Shown here: positions 1-8,128 of the stretch, piece by piece
How the letters are laid out: each line of letters begins with the position of its first letter
Numbering within the stretch: the first letter of the stretch is position 1
Assembly: GCF_000473065.1 (NCBI RefSeq)
Contig: NZ_AXAZ01000018.1
Location: forward strand, 1 to 64,000
DNA length: 64,000 bases
From: Bradyrhizobium sp. WSM1743
GTDB taxonomy: Bacteria > Pseudomonadota > Alphaproteobacteria > Rhizobiales > Xanthobacteraceae
Direction: 5' to 3'
Notes under the pieces: generated by a model
Told to the model about the DNA's origin: nothing
The model's database searches: none
Seen by the model: only the letters and a program-made list of their open reading frames with translations
Program-made: the position numbers and the translations under genes

Positions 1-1
1 C

Positions 2-286
2 GAAGGCGACATCGTCATTCTCGATAATCTTGGAAGCCACAAGTCGAAAACTGTCAGGCAAATGATCCAGGCTGCTGGCGCCAGGCTGTGGTACCTGCCG
101 CCATACTCGCCCGACCTCAACCCGATCGAACAGGCATTCTCCAAGATCAAACACTGGATGCGGCAAGCTCAGAAGCGCACCATCGAGGACACTTGGCGCC
201 ACATCGGTCACCTCATCCAGGACATCCAGCCTCGCGAATGCGCCAACTACTTCGCCAACGCCGGTTATGCTTCCGTCAAAATGTGA
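2..286 (+). CDS. IS630-type transposase, C-terminal part only
   Basis: The open frame runs in from the left window edge, so the 5' part is missing. What remains is the C-terminal half of a DDE transposase of the IS630/Tc1-mariner superfamily. The [10 protein letters not shown] stretch near the start holds the second catalytic Asp, and [18 protein letters not shown] holds the final acidic residue with the typical SPDLNPIE signature. The frame closes normally at 286, so this end of the gene is not obviously degraded. Terminal inverted repeats could not be identified because the other end lies outside the window. Confidence 0.9.
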   Translation, partial: EGDIVILDNLGSHKSKTVRQMIQAAGARLWYLPPYSPDLNPIEQAFSKIKHWMRQAQKRTIEDTWRHIGHLIQDIQPRECANYFANAGYASVKM

Positions 287-292
287 AACGCT

Positions 293-712
293 CTAATCGA
301 CAGGGAGCAGTCCATGACCACGCCAGACATGACCGCTTCGAATCAGGGCCACAAGGAGCAATCCCGTGCGAAGCCGGACGACGTCCATTGCCCGCCAATG
401 ACGCATCAGAATTCTGGCAGTCACGGACATGAAATGTACCCGCAGCAATTCGTTCGCCTGATCGGCTGCCATGATGCGTCTGTCGACACCTTGCGCAAGC
501 GTCAAGACGAGAAGCTGCACTAATTTAGCTATCACGTCCGCTGCTTCGGCAGGTCCTTCGGCAGGTCGCTCGTGCGAAAATTCCGGCGGCCCTTCGGTGA
601 GGCGGCGGACGCGGCGCTCGCGTTCGTCTGCCGGCAAGGCGGGATCGATGCCCGTGCGCCGGCGGACCGGAGGGGTGGAATCCTTGCTGCCGAAATCGGA
701 CACCTCGATCAT
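293..712 (-). CDS. hypothetical protein (weak candidate)
   Basis: This 139-codon frame between the transposase and the DUF3095 gene has the strong third-position G+C bias of the host genes, which is the main reason for listing it. The start is the ATG at 712; a GTG at 724 is also possible, and neither has a clear ribosome site. The N-terminal half is rich in Arg and Pro, and two moderately hydrophobic stretches follow in the C-terminal half. I recognise no family. It ends only 6 bases from the transposase stop, so it may have been truncated or exposed by the insertion. The following 713-921 stretch shows no gene. Confidence 0.3.
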   Translation of the reverse strand: MIEVSDFGSKDSTPPVRRRTGIDPALPADERERRVRRLTEGPPEFSHERPAEGPAEAADVIAKLVQLLVLTLAQGVDRRIMAADQANELLRVHFMSVTARILMRHWRAMDVVRLRTGLLLVALIRSGHVWRGHGLLPVD

Positions 713-921
713 CCGATGCAACACTTGGAGCTGAACAACGATAGCCGCTCTTCCCGGGCGGTCGTTTGATGCCGATCAATGACCCCGCCGCGGCATTGCA
801 ATGCGGCCGCATCTTGTTGTCCGGGGCCGTTTCGGCCAATGATCGAAAGGGGCGCCGGCCAGCGAACCCGGATCGATCCTGCCACGTATTTGTTTTGCAT
901 TCCAACCATCCGGCATTCCCG

Positions 922-2067
922 ATGACCTCAGGCGAATCCTTCTATGGCGGCATTCCCGTCTTCCGAGGCTTCACCAGCTTGATGGATCCGGTGCTGTATT
1001 CGCCGCTGCCGGACGACTGGAGCATCGGCGTTGCCGATATCGTCGATTCGACCAAGGCGATCGCGGCGCAGCGATACAAGGCGGTCAACATGGCCGGTGC
1101 GGCCGTGATCGCGGCGGTGACCAATGCGCTGGAGGGACGGGAATTCCCCTTCGTGTTCGGCGGCGACGGCGCGAGCTTCGCGGTCGCGCCGGACGATGTC
1201 GAACTTGCCCGCGAGGCACTGGCCGCGACCGCGACCTGGGTGCGGGAAGATCTCGATCTGACCATGCGCGTCGCCCTGGTGCCTGTCAGCGTCATTCGCG
1301 CGCAAGGCCTTGACGTGCGCGTCGCCCGCTTCGGGCCATCGGCAAACCTGTCCTACGCGATGTTCTCGGGCGGAGGGCTTGCCTGGGCCGACGCCGCGAT
1401 GAAGCGCGGCGAGTTTGCGGTCAAGGGGGCGCCCGCCGGCACGCAACCGGACCTCTCGGGCCTGTCGTGCCGTTTCGAAGTGATGCCGGCTGCGCGCGGC
1501 CTGATCCTGTCGGTGCTGGTAATGCCGGCGCGCGGCGTCGATCCGCACGCCTTCCGGAAGGTGATCGAGGACATCATCCATCTCGTCGAGCGCAGTCCGG
1601 ATAGCGGCCGCCCGGTGCCTCCGCAGGGGCCGCCGCTGAAATGGCCGCCGCAGGGGGTGGAATTCGAAGCCCGCACCAGGCGCGGCGGTCCGCTGCTCGC
1701 GCGCAGGGCCAGCGTGCTGGCCTATACACTGTTCGCCTATCTGATCATGCGCTTCGACATCAAGATCGGCGGTTTCGTGCCCAGCCTCTACAAACGCCAG
1801 GTCGTCGAGAACTCGGACTTCCGCAAGTATGACGACGGTCTGCGCATGATTCTCGACTGCACCCCGCAGCTCGAGCGCGCGTTGAGCGATCGTCTCGCGG
1901 CCGCCGCGCGCGACGGCATCGTGCGCTACGGCCTCCACCGGCAGGATGCCGCGATGATGACCTGCTTCACGCCCTCGGCGCTGCGCAGCGACCATGTGCA
2001 CTTCATCGACGGCGCGCGGGGCGGCTATGCCTCGGCCGCGACGGCGTTGAAGGCGATGACGGTTTGA
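922..2067 (+). CDS. DUF3095 family protein, class III cyclase-like
   Basis: A 381-residue cytosolic protein of the DUF3095 family, of unknown function. The ATG at 922 is chosen because the family begins with a FYGGIPVF-type motif right after it, while the open frame upstream to 766 has no homology-like character. Two motifs recall class III nucleotidyl cyclases: ADIVDSTK at 38-45 with Asp39 and Asp42, and FGGDG at 79-83. These are the positions where cyclases bind metal and nucleotide. The cyclase analogy is inference from motif order; catalytic activity is unproven for the family. No transmembrane segment is seen. It stands alone, ahead of a palindromic repeat. Confidence 0.8.
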   Translation: MTSGESFYGGIPVFRGFTSLMDPVLYSPLPDDWSIGVADIVDSTKAIAAQRYKAVNMAGAAVIAAVTNALEGREFPFVFGGDGASFAVAPDDVELAREALAATATWVREDLDLTMRVALVPVSVIRAQGLDVRVARFGPSANLSYAMFSGGGLAWADAAMKRGEFAVKGAPAGTQPDLSGLSCRFEVMPAARGLILSVLVMPARGVDPHAFRKVIEDIIHLVERSPDSGRPVPPQGPPLKWPPQGVEFEARTRRGGPLLARRASVLAYTLFAYLIMRFDIKIGGFVPSLYKRQVVENSDFRKYDDGLRMILDCTPQLERALSDRLAAAARDGIVRYGLHRQDAAMMTCFTPSALRSDHVHFIDGARGGYASAATALKAMTV

Positions 2068-2078
2068 GGGGCGGTTAT

Positions 2079-2194
2079 GTCCCGGACGCGCTGCGTCGCG
2101 AAGCGACGCGGCGCCGAGCCGGGACCCAGTTTGCGGCCTCTGGGCCCCGGCTCTGCAACGCATCGCAAGAGCGCTGCGCCGCGTCCGGGGCACG
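2079..2194. repeat. GC-rich mosaic palindrome (CCCGGACGCG family)
   Basis: An intergenic element whose outer arms CCCGGACGCG and CGCGTCCGGGG are inverted, with inner GCGTCGC and GCCCCGGCTC hairpins. A second copy of the same family lies at 22171-22313. It lies between the convergent DUF3095 and DUF2147 genes and may act as a bidirectional terminator. Confidence 0.7.
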
Positions 2195-2209
2195 AAGCGT
2201 TCGTGGACT

Positions 2210-2644
2210 TCAGCGCCCCGCGCGCGTCCAGGTCTCACCGCCGCAGAGCGCGCCGACGCAGCCTTCGACCCGCAGCGAATCCGCGCCAGTCAGGCTGATG
2301 CTGCTCGCATAGGTGCTGCCATCGTCGGCATTGTAGATCTGGCCCGACCATTTGTTCGGCCCCGCCGGCTCCATGCCGCTGAACAATGGCAAGCCGATCA
2401 TCGGACGCCTGGCGAGTGCGGGATTGGGATTCTTGCTGTCGGTGGCGGGCTGGCCGGTTGAGGTGTCATAGGGCTCGCGCAGCCAGACGATATGGCCGCA
2501 GATGCCGCCGCCGCATTTGCTGATCTTGACGCGTGCATCAGCCGCCTGGGTCAGCCAGGTCCCGTCGGCGCTCTGCGCATGGGCGCTCGTTGCGCCAAGC
2601 AGTGCAGCCAGGAGGACGAAAGGAATCGCGAATCTGCCGAACAT
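2210..2644 (-). CDS. DUF2147 family exported protein
   Basis: A 144-residue protein with a clear Sec signal peptide (hydrophobic AIPFVLLAALLGATSAHA, cleavage about residue 23). The mature part starts with the DGTWLT motif and contains paired cysteines (KCGGGICG near 44-51, and GCVGALCGG near the end), typical of DUF2147 proteins, small periplasmic beta-sheet domains of unknown role. The Cys pairs probably form disulfides in the periplasm. It is a single gene; the upstream neighbour on this strand is the MATE exporter about 100 bases away. Confidence 0.85.
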   Translation of the reverse strand: MFGRFAIPFVLLAALLGATSAHAQSADGTWLTQAADARVKISKCGGGICGHIVWLREPYDTSTGQPATDSKNPNPALARRPMIGLPLFSGMEPAGPNKWSGQIYNADDGSTYASSISLTGADSLRVEGCVGALCGGETWTRAGR

Positions 2645-2751
2645 GGAGAGAGCCCCCGAAATGACGGCGCCTCCATAGCAGCCCGGCAGGATAGTGCAAC
2701 GCTGGATGGAATCACATTCCTGCGTTTAATTGGCTGAATATTCGCCTGCGA

Positions 2752-4143
2752 TCATTTGCCCCATCGCACGAAGGCGACCGAGGCCGCGGTCGACAGCCCG
2801 AACACGACCATGGCGCCGCCGACCAACGCGAACAACGTCCAGGCCGGCGCCTGCGCCATCATGAGACCGATCCCGCCGATCGCAACGATCAGCAGCCGTG
2901 CGGTGGAAGCGAGCACGGGGCCGCCGACGCGTGCGGCGCCTTGCGAGGAGAAGTACAGCGACACGCCCATGCCGAAGAACACGAAGGTCGGACCTGCCCA
3001 GTGGAAATAGCTGTGCGCGGCGGCGGTGACGCCGGGATCCCGCGTGAACAGCGCGACCCACAGCGACGGGGCAAGTGCGACGGCGAGCCCGATCAGGCCG
3101 ACCGTGAGTCCGGAGGCCCCAGCCGCCGTCCAGGCCACATGCCGCGCGCGCGTCACATGTCCGGCGCCGATCGCGATGCCGACCATCGGCACCGAGGCGA
3201 TGCCGAAGGCGAAGGTGATCGGGATCAGCAAGAACTCCAGCCGCGATCCGATGCCGTAGCCGGCCAGCATCTCGGTGCCGAAGGTCGCGAGGATCTTTGT
3301 GAAGATCAGAATGGTGAGCACGGTCTGGAGCGGCGATAGGCAGGCCACCGCGCCGACTTTGAGGATGTCCAGGAACATCGCGCGCTCGAAATGGAAGGCG
3401 CGGAAATCGAGCTGCAAGCGGCTCCGGCCGGACAGGAGATACCAGAGGAAGAAGATCGCGGCGCAGCTGAACGCGATCAGCTGGCCGCTTGCGACGCCCG
3501 GCATGCCGAATTGCGGCACTCCGAACAGGCCGAGCCCCAGCGTGCCGCCAAGCGCGATCTGGAGCACGCTCGCCCCGATCAGCGTCATCGAAGGCAGGCG
3601 CATGTCGCCGGTGCCGCGGATCACCGAGGCCAGCGTGTTGACGAGCCAGATCGCGACCGCGCCGGAGAACAGCACCTGCGAATAGCCGCAGGCTTCTTCG
3701 AGCACGCGCTCGCGGCCGCCGAGCAGCGCGAAGAAGGAGCGGCCGAAGACGAGCATCATCACCGTGAAGAACAGCCCGCCACAGAGGCCGATGATGGCGG
3801 CATGCAGCGCCAGCGTCGCGGCGCGGTCGTGATTCCCCGCACCGAGCGCGCGGCTGATCGCCGACGATACGCCGCCGCCCATCGCGCCCGCGCTCATCAT
3901 CTGCGTCAGCATCGCGAACGGAAACACCAGCGCGATCGCGGCGAGCGGGATGGTGCCGAGCCGGCCGATATAGGAGGTCTCGGCCACCGCGACCAGCGTG
4001 CTGCCGACCATCGCGATCATGTTGGGGATCGCGAGCCGCAGCAGCGTCGGCAGGATCGGTGCGGTCAGGAGGCTGGCAATGGGGGAGGCGACCGGCGCGA
4101 CCGGAGGGACGGCGTCTAAGGGAGCGTCGATCGTCATGTTCAC
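2752..4143 (-). CDS. MATE family efflux transporter
   Basis: A 463-residue inner-membrane protein with about twelve hydrophobic segments arranged as two homologous halves, as in MATE (multi-antimicrobial extrusion) exporters of the NorM/DinF type that expel cationic drugs in exchange for Na+ or H+. The N-terminal segment LLRLAIPNMIAMVGSTLVAVAE and the SAISRALGAG motif are characteristic. A Pro- and Ala-rich cytosolic leader of about 25 residues precedes the first helix. Substrate cannot be deduced. The following small intergenic region towards the GNAT gene contains no shared operon signal. Confidence 0.88.
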   Translation of the reverse strand: MNMTIDAPLDAVPPVAPVASPIASLLTAPILPTLLRLAIPNMIAMVGSTLVAVAETSYIGRLGTIPLAAIALVFPFAMLTQMMSAGAMGGGVSSAISRALGAGNHDRAATLALHAAIIGLCGGLFFTVMMLVFGRSFFALLGGRERVLEEACGYSQVLFSGAVAIWLVNTLASVIRGTGDMRLPSMTLIGASVLQIALGGTLGLGLFGVPQFGMPGVASGQLIAFSCAAIFFLWYLLSGRSRLQLDFRAFHFERAMFLDILKVGAVACLSPLQTVLTILIFTKILATFGTEMLAGYGIGSRLEFLLIPITFAFGIASVPMVGIAIGAGHVTRARHVAWTAAGASGLTVGLIGLAVALAPSLWVALFTRDPGVTAAAHSYFHWAGPTFVFFGMGVSLYFSSQGAARVGGPVLASTARLLIVAIGGIGLMMAQAPAWTLFALVGGAMVVFGLSTAASVAFVRWGK

Positions 4144-4218
4144 CGGGCGGAATATTAAATGATGAGCGACATACTATAGGACGTCAGGCGACCCTCCCAG
4201 CCCTCGCTCACGCAGGGC

Positions 4219-4746
4219 TCACCAGGGCAGGCCGCATAGGTCGATGGTGCCCAGCGTCGGCGCCCGGACGATCTCGAAGACGTAGGGCGCCATGTCGTCG
4301 AAGCGGATCCGCCCCTCCGGCTGCTCGCAATAGACGTCACCTTTGAACGGCAGCCATTTGCGGGTCTCGTAAAATGCGAAATTGTGCGGCTCGCAGAACA
4401 GGAGCCCGAAGCGGACCGCCTCGTTGGCGCGCATGGTATGCACCGCCGCGTCGATCGCGATCGTCGCGTAGCCGCGGCCGCGCCGGTCCTCACGCGTGCA
4501 GACACCGCCGATGCCGCCGACGTGAACCTTCTGTCCATTCCAGGTGATGGTGCGGAAGTAGATGCCGACATGGCACACGAGGCCGTCCTCGGGCGTCTCG
4601 AGCAGCACACGCAGATCGGCATTGGCCCATTTGATGTGAGCCCAGGGCGGCTTTTCCGCCGCATCGTGTCCCCAGACCGCGCTGAGCAGCGGCTTTGCGA
4701 TCGGCCACGAGGCGTCGCCGTTCAAAATGTCGATCTCGATGCTCAT
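4219..4746 (-). CDS. GNAT family N-acetyltransferase
   Basis: A 175-residue acyl-CoA transferase of the GNAT fold. The acetyl-CoA pyrophosphate loop is seen as RRGRGYA at about 88-94, preceded by the beta-strand HVGGIGGVCT and followed by the helix TIAIDAAVHTM. The acceptor substrate is not apparent. The start at 4746 follows AAAGACAGAGCC, a weak ribosome site. It is a monocistronic gene with a promoter region shared divergently with sodB (4747-4991). Confidence 0.82.
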   Translation of the reverse strand: MSIEIDILNGDASWPIAKPLLSAVWGHDAAEKPPWAHIKWANADLRVLLETPEDGLVCHVGIYFRTITWNGQKVHVGGIGGVCTREDRRGRGYATIAIDAAVHTMRANEAVRFGLLFCEPHNFAFYETRKWLPFKGDVYCEQPEGRIRFDDMAPYVFEIVRAPTLGTIDLCGLPW

Positions 4747-4991
4747 GGCTCTGTCTTTCGCAAATTCGGTGCATAGGGCATTCGTTCTGCCATAAGCACC
4801 TCAAAGGCAATGATATTTTGCATCAAGCCACCACGACCGCGCAGATGTCCGCGTGCTGCGACGATTTTATGCAATCGTGCCAAGCGTCCCCGTCACGCGT
4901 TTTCGAAATTCTGAGGTATTTAATGGCGGCGGAACCTTCTATAAGGGGTGACCGTTAGAACTCGTTCCCCACCAGTTGCGGACAAGAAGCC

Positions 4992-5588
4992 ATGACCTTT
5001 ACGCTCCCCCCACTCCCTTACGCCTATGACGCCCTCGGCCAGTACATGTCGAAGGAGACGCTGGAATATCACCACGACAAGCATCATCAGGCCTACGTCA
5101 CCAACGGCAACAACGCGCTCAAGGGGACCGAATGGGAAGGCAAGTCCCTTGAAGAGATCGTCAAGGGCTCGTTCGGCAAGAACCCCGCGGTGTTCAACAA
5201 TGCCGGCCAGCACTACAACCACATCCACTTCTGGAGCTGGATGAAGCCCAATGGCGGCGGCACCAAGCTGCCGGGCAAGCTCGAGAAGAAGATCAACGAG
5301 GACCTCGGCGGCTTCGAGAAGTTCAAGACCGACTTCCAGGCGGCCGGCGTCGGCCAGTTCGGCTCCGGCTGGTGCTGGCTCCAGGTCAAGAACGGCAAGC
5401 TCGAGATCTCCAAGACCCCCAACGGCGAGAATCCGCTGGTGCACGGCGCCACCCCGATCCTCGGCTGCGATGTCTGGGAGCATTCCTACTACATCGATTA
5501 TCGCAACCGCCGGCCCGACTATCTCAAGGCGTTCGTGGAAAACCTCGTGAACTGGGAGTACGTGGAGTCCCTGTTCGAGAAGGCCTGA
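4992..5588 (+). CDS. sodB: superoxide dismutase, Fe/Mn type
   Basis: Dismutates superoxide to oxygen and hydrogen peroxide. At 198 residues it has the usual family length. Metal ligands are visible: His27 in LEYHHDKHH, His77 in QHYNHIHFW, and Asp160 and His164 in DVWEH. Gln73, in the NNAGQ segment four residues before His77, is the position that favours the iron type, so the symbol sodB is used; a cambialistic or Mn enzyme cannot be excluded. No signal peptide, so it is cytosolic. A Rho-independent terminator lies at 5714-5740, beyond a palindromic repeat. Confidence 0.95.
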   Translation: MTFTLPPLPYAYDALGQYMSKETLEYHHDKHHQAYVTNGNNALKGTEWEGKSLEEIVKGSFGKNPAVFNNAGQHYNHIHFWSWMKPNGGGTKLPGKLEKKINEDLGGFEKFKTDFQAAGVGQFGSGWCWLQVKNGKLEISKTPNGENPLVHGATPILGCDVWEHSYYIDYRNRRPDYLKAFVENLVNWEYVESLFEKA

Positions 5589-5600
5589 GTTCTCACCTCG

Positions 5601-5700
5601 TCATTCCGGGGCGATGCGCCAGCATTGAACCCGGAATCTCGAGATTTTCAGGTGCGCGACTGCGCACCAGGGTTCGGCTCTTCGAGCCGCCCCGGAATGA
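5601..5700. repeat. mosaic palindrome, TCATTCCGGGGC family
   Basis: Outer arms TCATTCCGGGGC and GCCCCGGAATGA are inverted; a central GAATCTCGAGATT palindrome and a GTGCGCGACTGCGCAC hairpin lie inside. Two further copies of this family are at 6985-7063 and 28200-28298. Confidence 0.8.
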
Positions 5701-5713
5701 CGGAAGTAAAAAG

Positions 5714-5740
5714 GGCGGTCGCAGGCGCGGCCGCCTTTTT
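5714..5740 (+). terminator. Rho-independent terminator after sodB
   Basis: Seven-base stem GGCGGTC / GGCCGCC (one G-U pair) with an eight-base loop, followed by five T residues. It lies about 125 bases downstream of the sodB stop, after the repeat at 5601-5700. Confidence 0.65.
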
Positions 5741-5836
5741 GCTGTGCGGAATTGCCCTGCGCGGTGCGCGTATCGGCCTGTGATCGTTCCGTTTGCATCG
5801 GGTGGGCGGCGCCCTTAATCAGGACGGGCATCACCC

Positions 5837-6466
5837 TTGAGCCAACCCAGCCCGTTGTTAGAACCTTCCCCGAAAGACCCGGCGCCTGCCGAGGACGCGG
5901 AGTCCGAGCCGCGGCCGGGGCGTGTGCGCAAGCCGATCGGCTGGTCGACCATCATCATCGCGGCCCTGGTGGCGGTCAGCGCGGCGCTGGTCTGGCGGCG
6001 TGATGGCAGCGCGGGCGTTCTCGACATCCTCACCCACGATCTCTCGCTATTCTCAGGCATCCTGCCGCGCGTGCTGGCCGGCTGCCTGCTCGGCGCCTTC
6101 ATCTCCGAGATCCTGCCGCACGAAAAAGTATCGCGCTCGCTCGGGCCGAAATCCGGTCTGATGGGCCTTCTGATCGGCACCGCCTTCGGCGCGATCTTGC
6201 CGGGTGGGCCCTTCACCGCCTATCCGGTGGCGAGCGCGCTGCTGGCGGTCGGCGCCGATTTCGGCGCCACCATCGCCATGGTCGTGAGCTGGACCCTGAT
6301 CGGCTACGGCCGGGCGGTGGCCTGGGAAATCCCGATCATGGGCACCGATTTCACGCTGTGGCGGATCGTGATCTCGCTGCCGCTGCCGGTGCTCGCCGGC
6401 GCGCTCGGCCGCTTCGTCTATGTCAGGCTCTATCCGAAGCCGCTCGCGAAGGACGACGAGAGTTGA
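5837..6466 (+). CDS. half-size permease, YraQ/ArsP-like (first of pair)
   Basis: A 209-residue membrane protein with an acidic, Pro-rich cytosolic N-terminus of about 35 residues and then five to six hydrophobic segments. The AILPGGPFTAYPV motif near residue 118 is the permease signature of the DUF318/YraQ (ArsP-related) family, whose members are usually about 300 residues with two such halves. Here each half is a separate gene. Start is TTG at 5837. The stop overlaps the TTG start of the second half, implying translational coupling and probably a heterodimer. Transported substrate is unknown; the family includes organoarsenical exporters. Confidence 0.7.
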   Translation: MSQPSPLLEPSPKDPAPAEDAESEPRPGRVRKPIGWSTIIIAALVAVSAALVWRRDGSAGVLDILTHDLSLFSGILPRVLAGCLLGAFISEILPHEKVSRSLGPKSGLMGLLIGTAFGAILPGGPFTAYPVASALLAVGADFGATIAMVVSWTLIGYGRAVAWEIPIMGTDFTLWRIVISLPLPVLAGALGRFVYVRLYPKPLAKDDES

Positions 6467-6963
6467 GTGCGGCGCTTCTGATCGACATCCTGCTATGGGG
6501 CTCGGTGCTCGGCGTCGGCCTGATCGCGTTCCGCCGCGGCCCGCCGGTGTTCAAGGCATCCCTGCGCGAAGGCTCGATGGACTTCATCAACATCGTGCCG
6601 CGGATCGCGCTGGGGGTGATCGGCTCCGGCTATATCGCTGCGATCATCCCGCAGGAGGTGATCACCGGCTGGCTCGGTCCGGACAGCGGCTGGCTTGGGG
6701 TCGTGACTGCCGTGGTCGCCGGCGCGGCCACGCCCGGCGGCCCCGTGATCGGCTTCTCCATCGGCACCGTGGCGCTGAAGTCGGGTGGTGGGGTGCCCCA
6801 GGTGGTCGCCTATGTCGTCGCTTGGGCGCTGTTCGCCTTCCAGCGGGTGATTTTGTGGGAGATACCGTTCATGCCGGCGCGTTTCGTCTGGTTCCGCTGC
6901 GCCGTCTCGGTGCCGTTCCCGTTCGTCGCGGCCGCCATCGCTATGGTGGTCGGCAAGCCTTGA
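6463..6963 (+). CDS. half-size permease, YraQ/ArsP-like (second of pair)
   Basis: A 166-residue membrane protein. TTG at 6463 is chosen as start because it overlaps the stop of the preceding half (TTGA) and leads directly into the first hydrophobic segment ALLIDILLWGSVLG. The GAATPGGPVIGFSI motif mirrors the GAILPGGPFTAYPV motif of its partner, and both halves share the ending WEIP(I/F)M...R. The two thus look like products of a duplicated or split gene of the DUF318 permease family. A mosaic palindrome and then the zinc operon follow. Confidence 0.7.
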   Translation: MSAALLIDILLWGSVLGVGLIAFRRGPPVFKASLREGSMDFINIVPRIALGVIGSGYIAAIIPQEVITGWLGPDSGWLGVVTAVVAGAATPGGPVIGFSIGTVALKSGGGVPQVVAYVVAWALFAFQRVILWEIPFMPARFVWFRCAVSVPFPFVAAAIAMVVGKP

Positions 6964-6984
6964 CCGTCTAGTCGCATTGGGGCG

Positions 6985-7063
6985 TCATTCCGGGGCGATG
7001 CAAAGCATCGAACCTGGAATCTCGAGATTCCGGAGTCGGCTTTTCGAGCCGTCCCGGAATGAC
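6985..7063. repeat. mosaic palindrome, TCATTCCGGGGC family
   Basis: Shorter copy of the element at 5601-5700, again with inverted TCATTCCGGG / CCCGGAATGA arms and the central GAATCTCGAGATTC palindrome. It separates the permease pair from the Zur-controlled operon. Confidence 0.8.
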
Positions 7064-7085
7064 ACCCTCGGCCGTGGACAGGGGT

Positions 7086-7104
7086 AATGTTATAATATAA
7101 CATT
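7086..7104. promoter_or_regulatory. Zur box
   Basis: AATGTTATAATATAACATT is a 19-base palindrome that is perfect except for its central base. It matches the alphaproteobacterial Zur operator (a GTTATA-N-TATAAC core flanked by AT-rich arms). It lies directly before the His-rich peptide and the zinc ABC transporter genes, exactly where a zinc-uptake repressor would act. Zur with bound Zn is expected to repress this operon in zinc-replete cells. Confidence 0.88.
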
Positions 7105-7121
7105 CTGGAATGGTTCCCGCC

Positions 7122-7364
7122 GTGTCCCACGCCCATCATCACGACCATGCTCATGGCCATTCCCATGACCATGGCCATTCCCATGACCACGGGCATTCGC
7201 ATGGCCACGACCACACCCATGCCCATGTCCACGGTGCGGCCTCGCCGCATCCGGCCCAGGCGGCGCCCTGGTCGATCTTGCGCATGACCATGGCGGGGCG
7301 GCTCGCGGCCGCGCTCGCGGTTTGCGCCGTGCTCTGGGGCATCGTCTTCCTGGCGATGAGGTGA
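7122..7364 (+). CDS. His-rich small membrane protein of the zinc operon
   Basis: About 80 residues. The first half is almost entirely His with Gly, Ser, Asp and Ala in HDHGHS-type repeats; the C-terminal third is one hydrophobic helix (AAALAVCAVLWGIVFLAM). GTG at 7122 is preferred because GGAA lies about ten bases upstream, whereas the ATG at 7110 abuts the Zur box with no room for a ribosome site. The gene is first in the Zur-controlled operon, two bases before the ABC ATPase start. A zinc-buffering or zinc-delivery role at the inner membrane is inferred. Its partner binding protein lacks the usual ZnuA His-rich loop, so this peptide may supply it. Confidence 0.72.
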   Translation: MSHAHHHDHAHGHSHDHGHSHDHGHSHGHDHTHAHVHGAASPHPAQAAPWSILRMTMAGRLAAALAVCAVLWGIVFLAMR

Positions 7365-7366
7365 CC

Positions 7367-8122
7367 ATGGCACAGCTAGCCTTTCACAATGTCACGCTCG
7401 GCTATGACCGGCATCCGGCCGTGCATCATCTCAGCGGCGAGGTCGCGTCGGGTGCGCTGGTCGCCGTGATCGGTCCGAACGGCGCCGGCAAGTCGACGCT
7501 GCTGCGCGGCATCGTCGGCATCCTCAAGCCGCTCGACGGCAGCATCCATCTCGGCGGGCTCGACAGCAGAGACATCGCCTATCTGCCGCAAAGCGCAGAG
7601 ATCGACCGCAGCTTCCCGATCTCGGTGTTCGATTTCGTCAGCACCGGGCTGTGGCGCGGGGCCGGCCTGTTCGGCGGCATCGGCAAGGCCGCGCGCGAAA
7701 AGATACTTCGTTCGATCGCGTCCGTTGGCCTCAGCGGTTTCGAGAACCGCCCGATCGGGACGCTCTCCGGCGGCCAAATGCAGCGCGTGCTGTTTGCGCG
7801 TGTGCTGCTTCAGGACGCGAGCCTGATCGTGCTGGACGAGCCGTTCAACGCCATTGACAGCAAGACCACGGCCGATCTGCTCGCCCTGGTGAAGCGCTGG
7901 CACGGCGAGGGCCGCACCGTGCTCGCCGCGCTGCACGACCTGGAGATGGTGCAAAACCATTTCACGGAGACGCTGGTGCTGGCGCGGGGCCCAGTCGCGT
8001 GGGGCCCGACGGCGGAGGTGCTGACGCCCGAAAATCTGATGGTCGCGATGCGGATGTGCGAGGCCTTCGACGACACCGCCGCGGCCTGCGCGGCCGATGA
8101 CATCAGTTCGCGGGCCGCGTGA
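7367..8122 (+). CDS. znuC: zinc/manganese ABC transporter ATP-binding protein
   Basis: A 251-residue ABC ATPase. Walker A GPNGAGKST at 36-44, signature LSGGQ at 133-137 and Walker B VLDEP at 155-159 are intact, with the H-loop in ALHDLEMV. ATG at 7367 directly follows the stop of the His-rich gene, and the upstream in-frame ATG at 7322 falls within that gene, so it is rejected. It powers uptake through the permease encoded next. The family also includes Mn and Fe transporters, but the Zur box and CobW neighbour point to zinc. It shares the operon from 7122 to 11988. Confidence 0.88.
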   Translation: MAQLAFHNVTLGYDRHPAVHHLSGEVASGALVAVIGPNGAGKSTLLRGIVGILKPLDGSIHLGGLDSRDIAYLPQSAEIDRSFPISVFDFVSTGLWRGAGLFGGIGKAAREKILRSIASVGLSGFENRPIGTLSGGQMQRVLFARVLLQDASLIVLDEPFNAIDSKTTADLLALVKRWHGEGRTVLAALHDLEMVQNHFTETLVLARGPVAWGPTAEVLTPENLMVAMRMCEAFDDTAAACAADDISSRAA

Positions 8123-8128
8123 TCGCAG

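Noticed and set aside
314..523. 69-codon plus-strand frame after the transposase
   Set aside because: No ribosome site beyond a weak GGGAG, no family, and it overlaps the better-biased minus-strand frame.
766..921. N-terminal extension of the DUF3095 gene
   Set aside because: In frame but unlike the family and without a good ribosome site; the ATG at 922 gives the normal family start.
7110..7364. CRISPR-like repeats in the His-rich tracts (7130-7230, 10580-10680, 21655-21790)
   Set aside because: The repeats are His codon runs inside coding sequence (CAT/CAC), with no spacers. No CRISPR array was found in the window.
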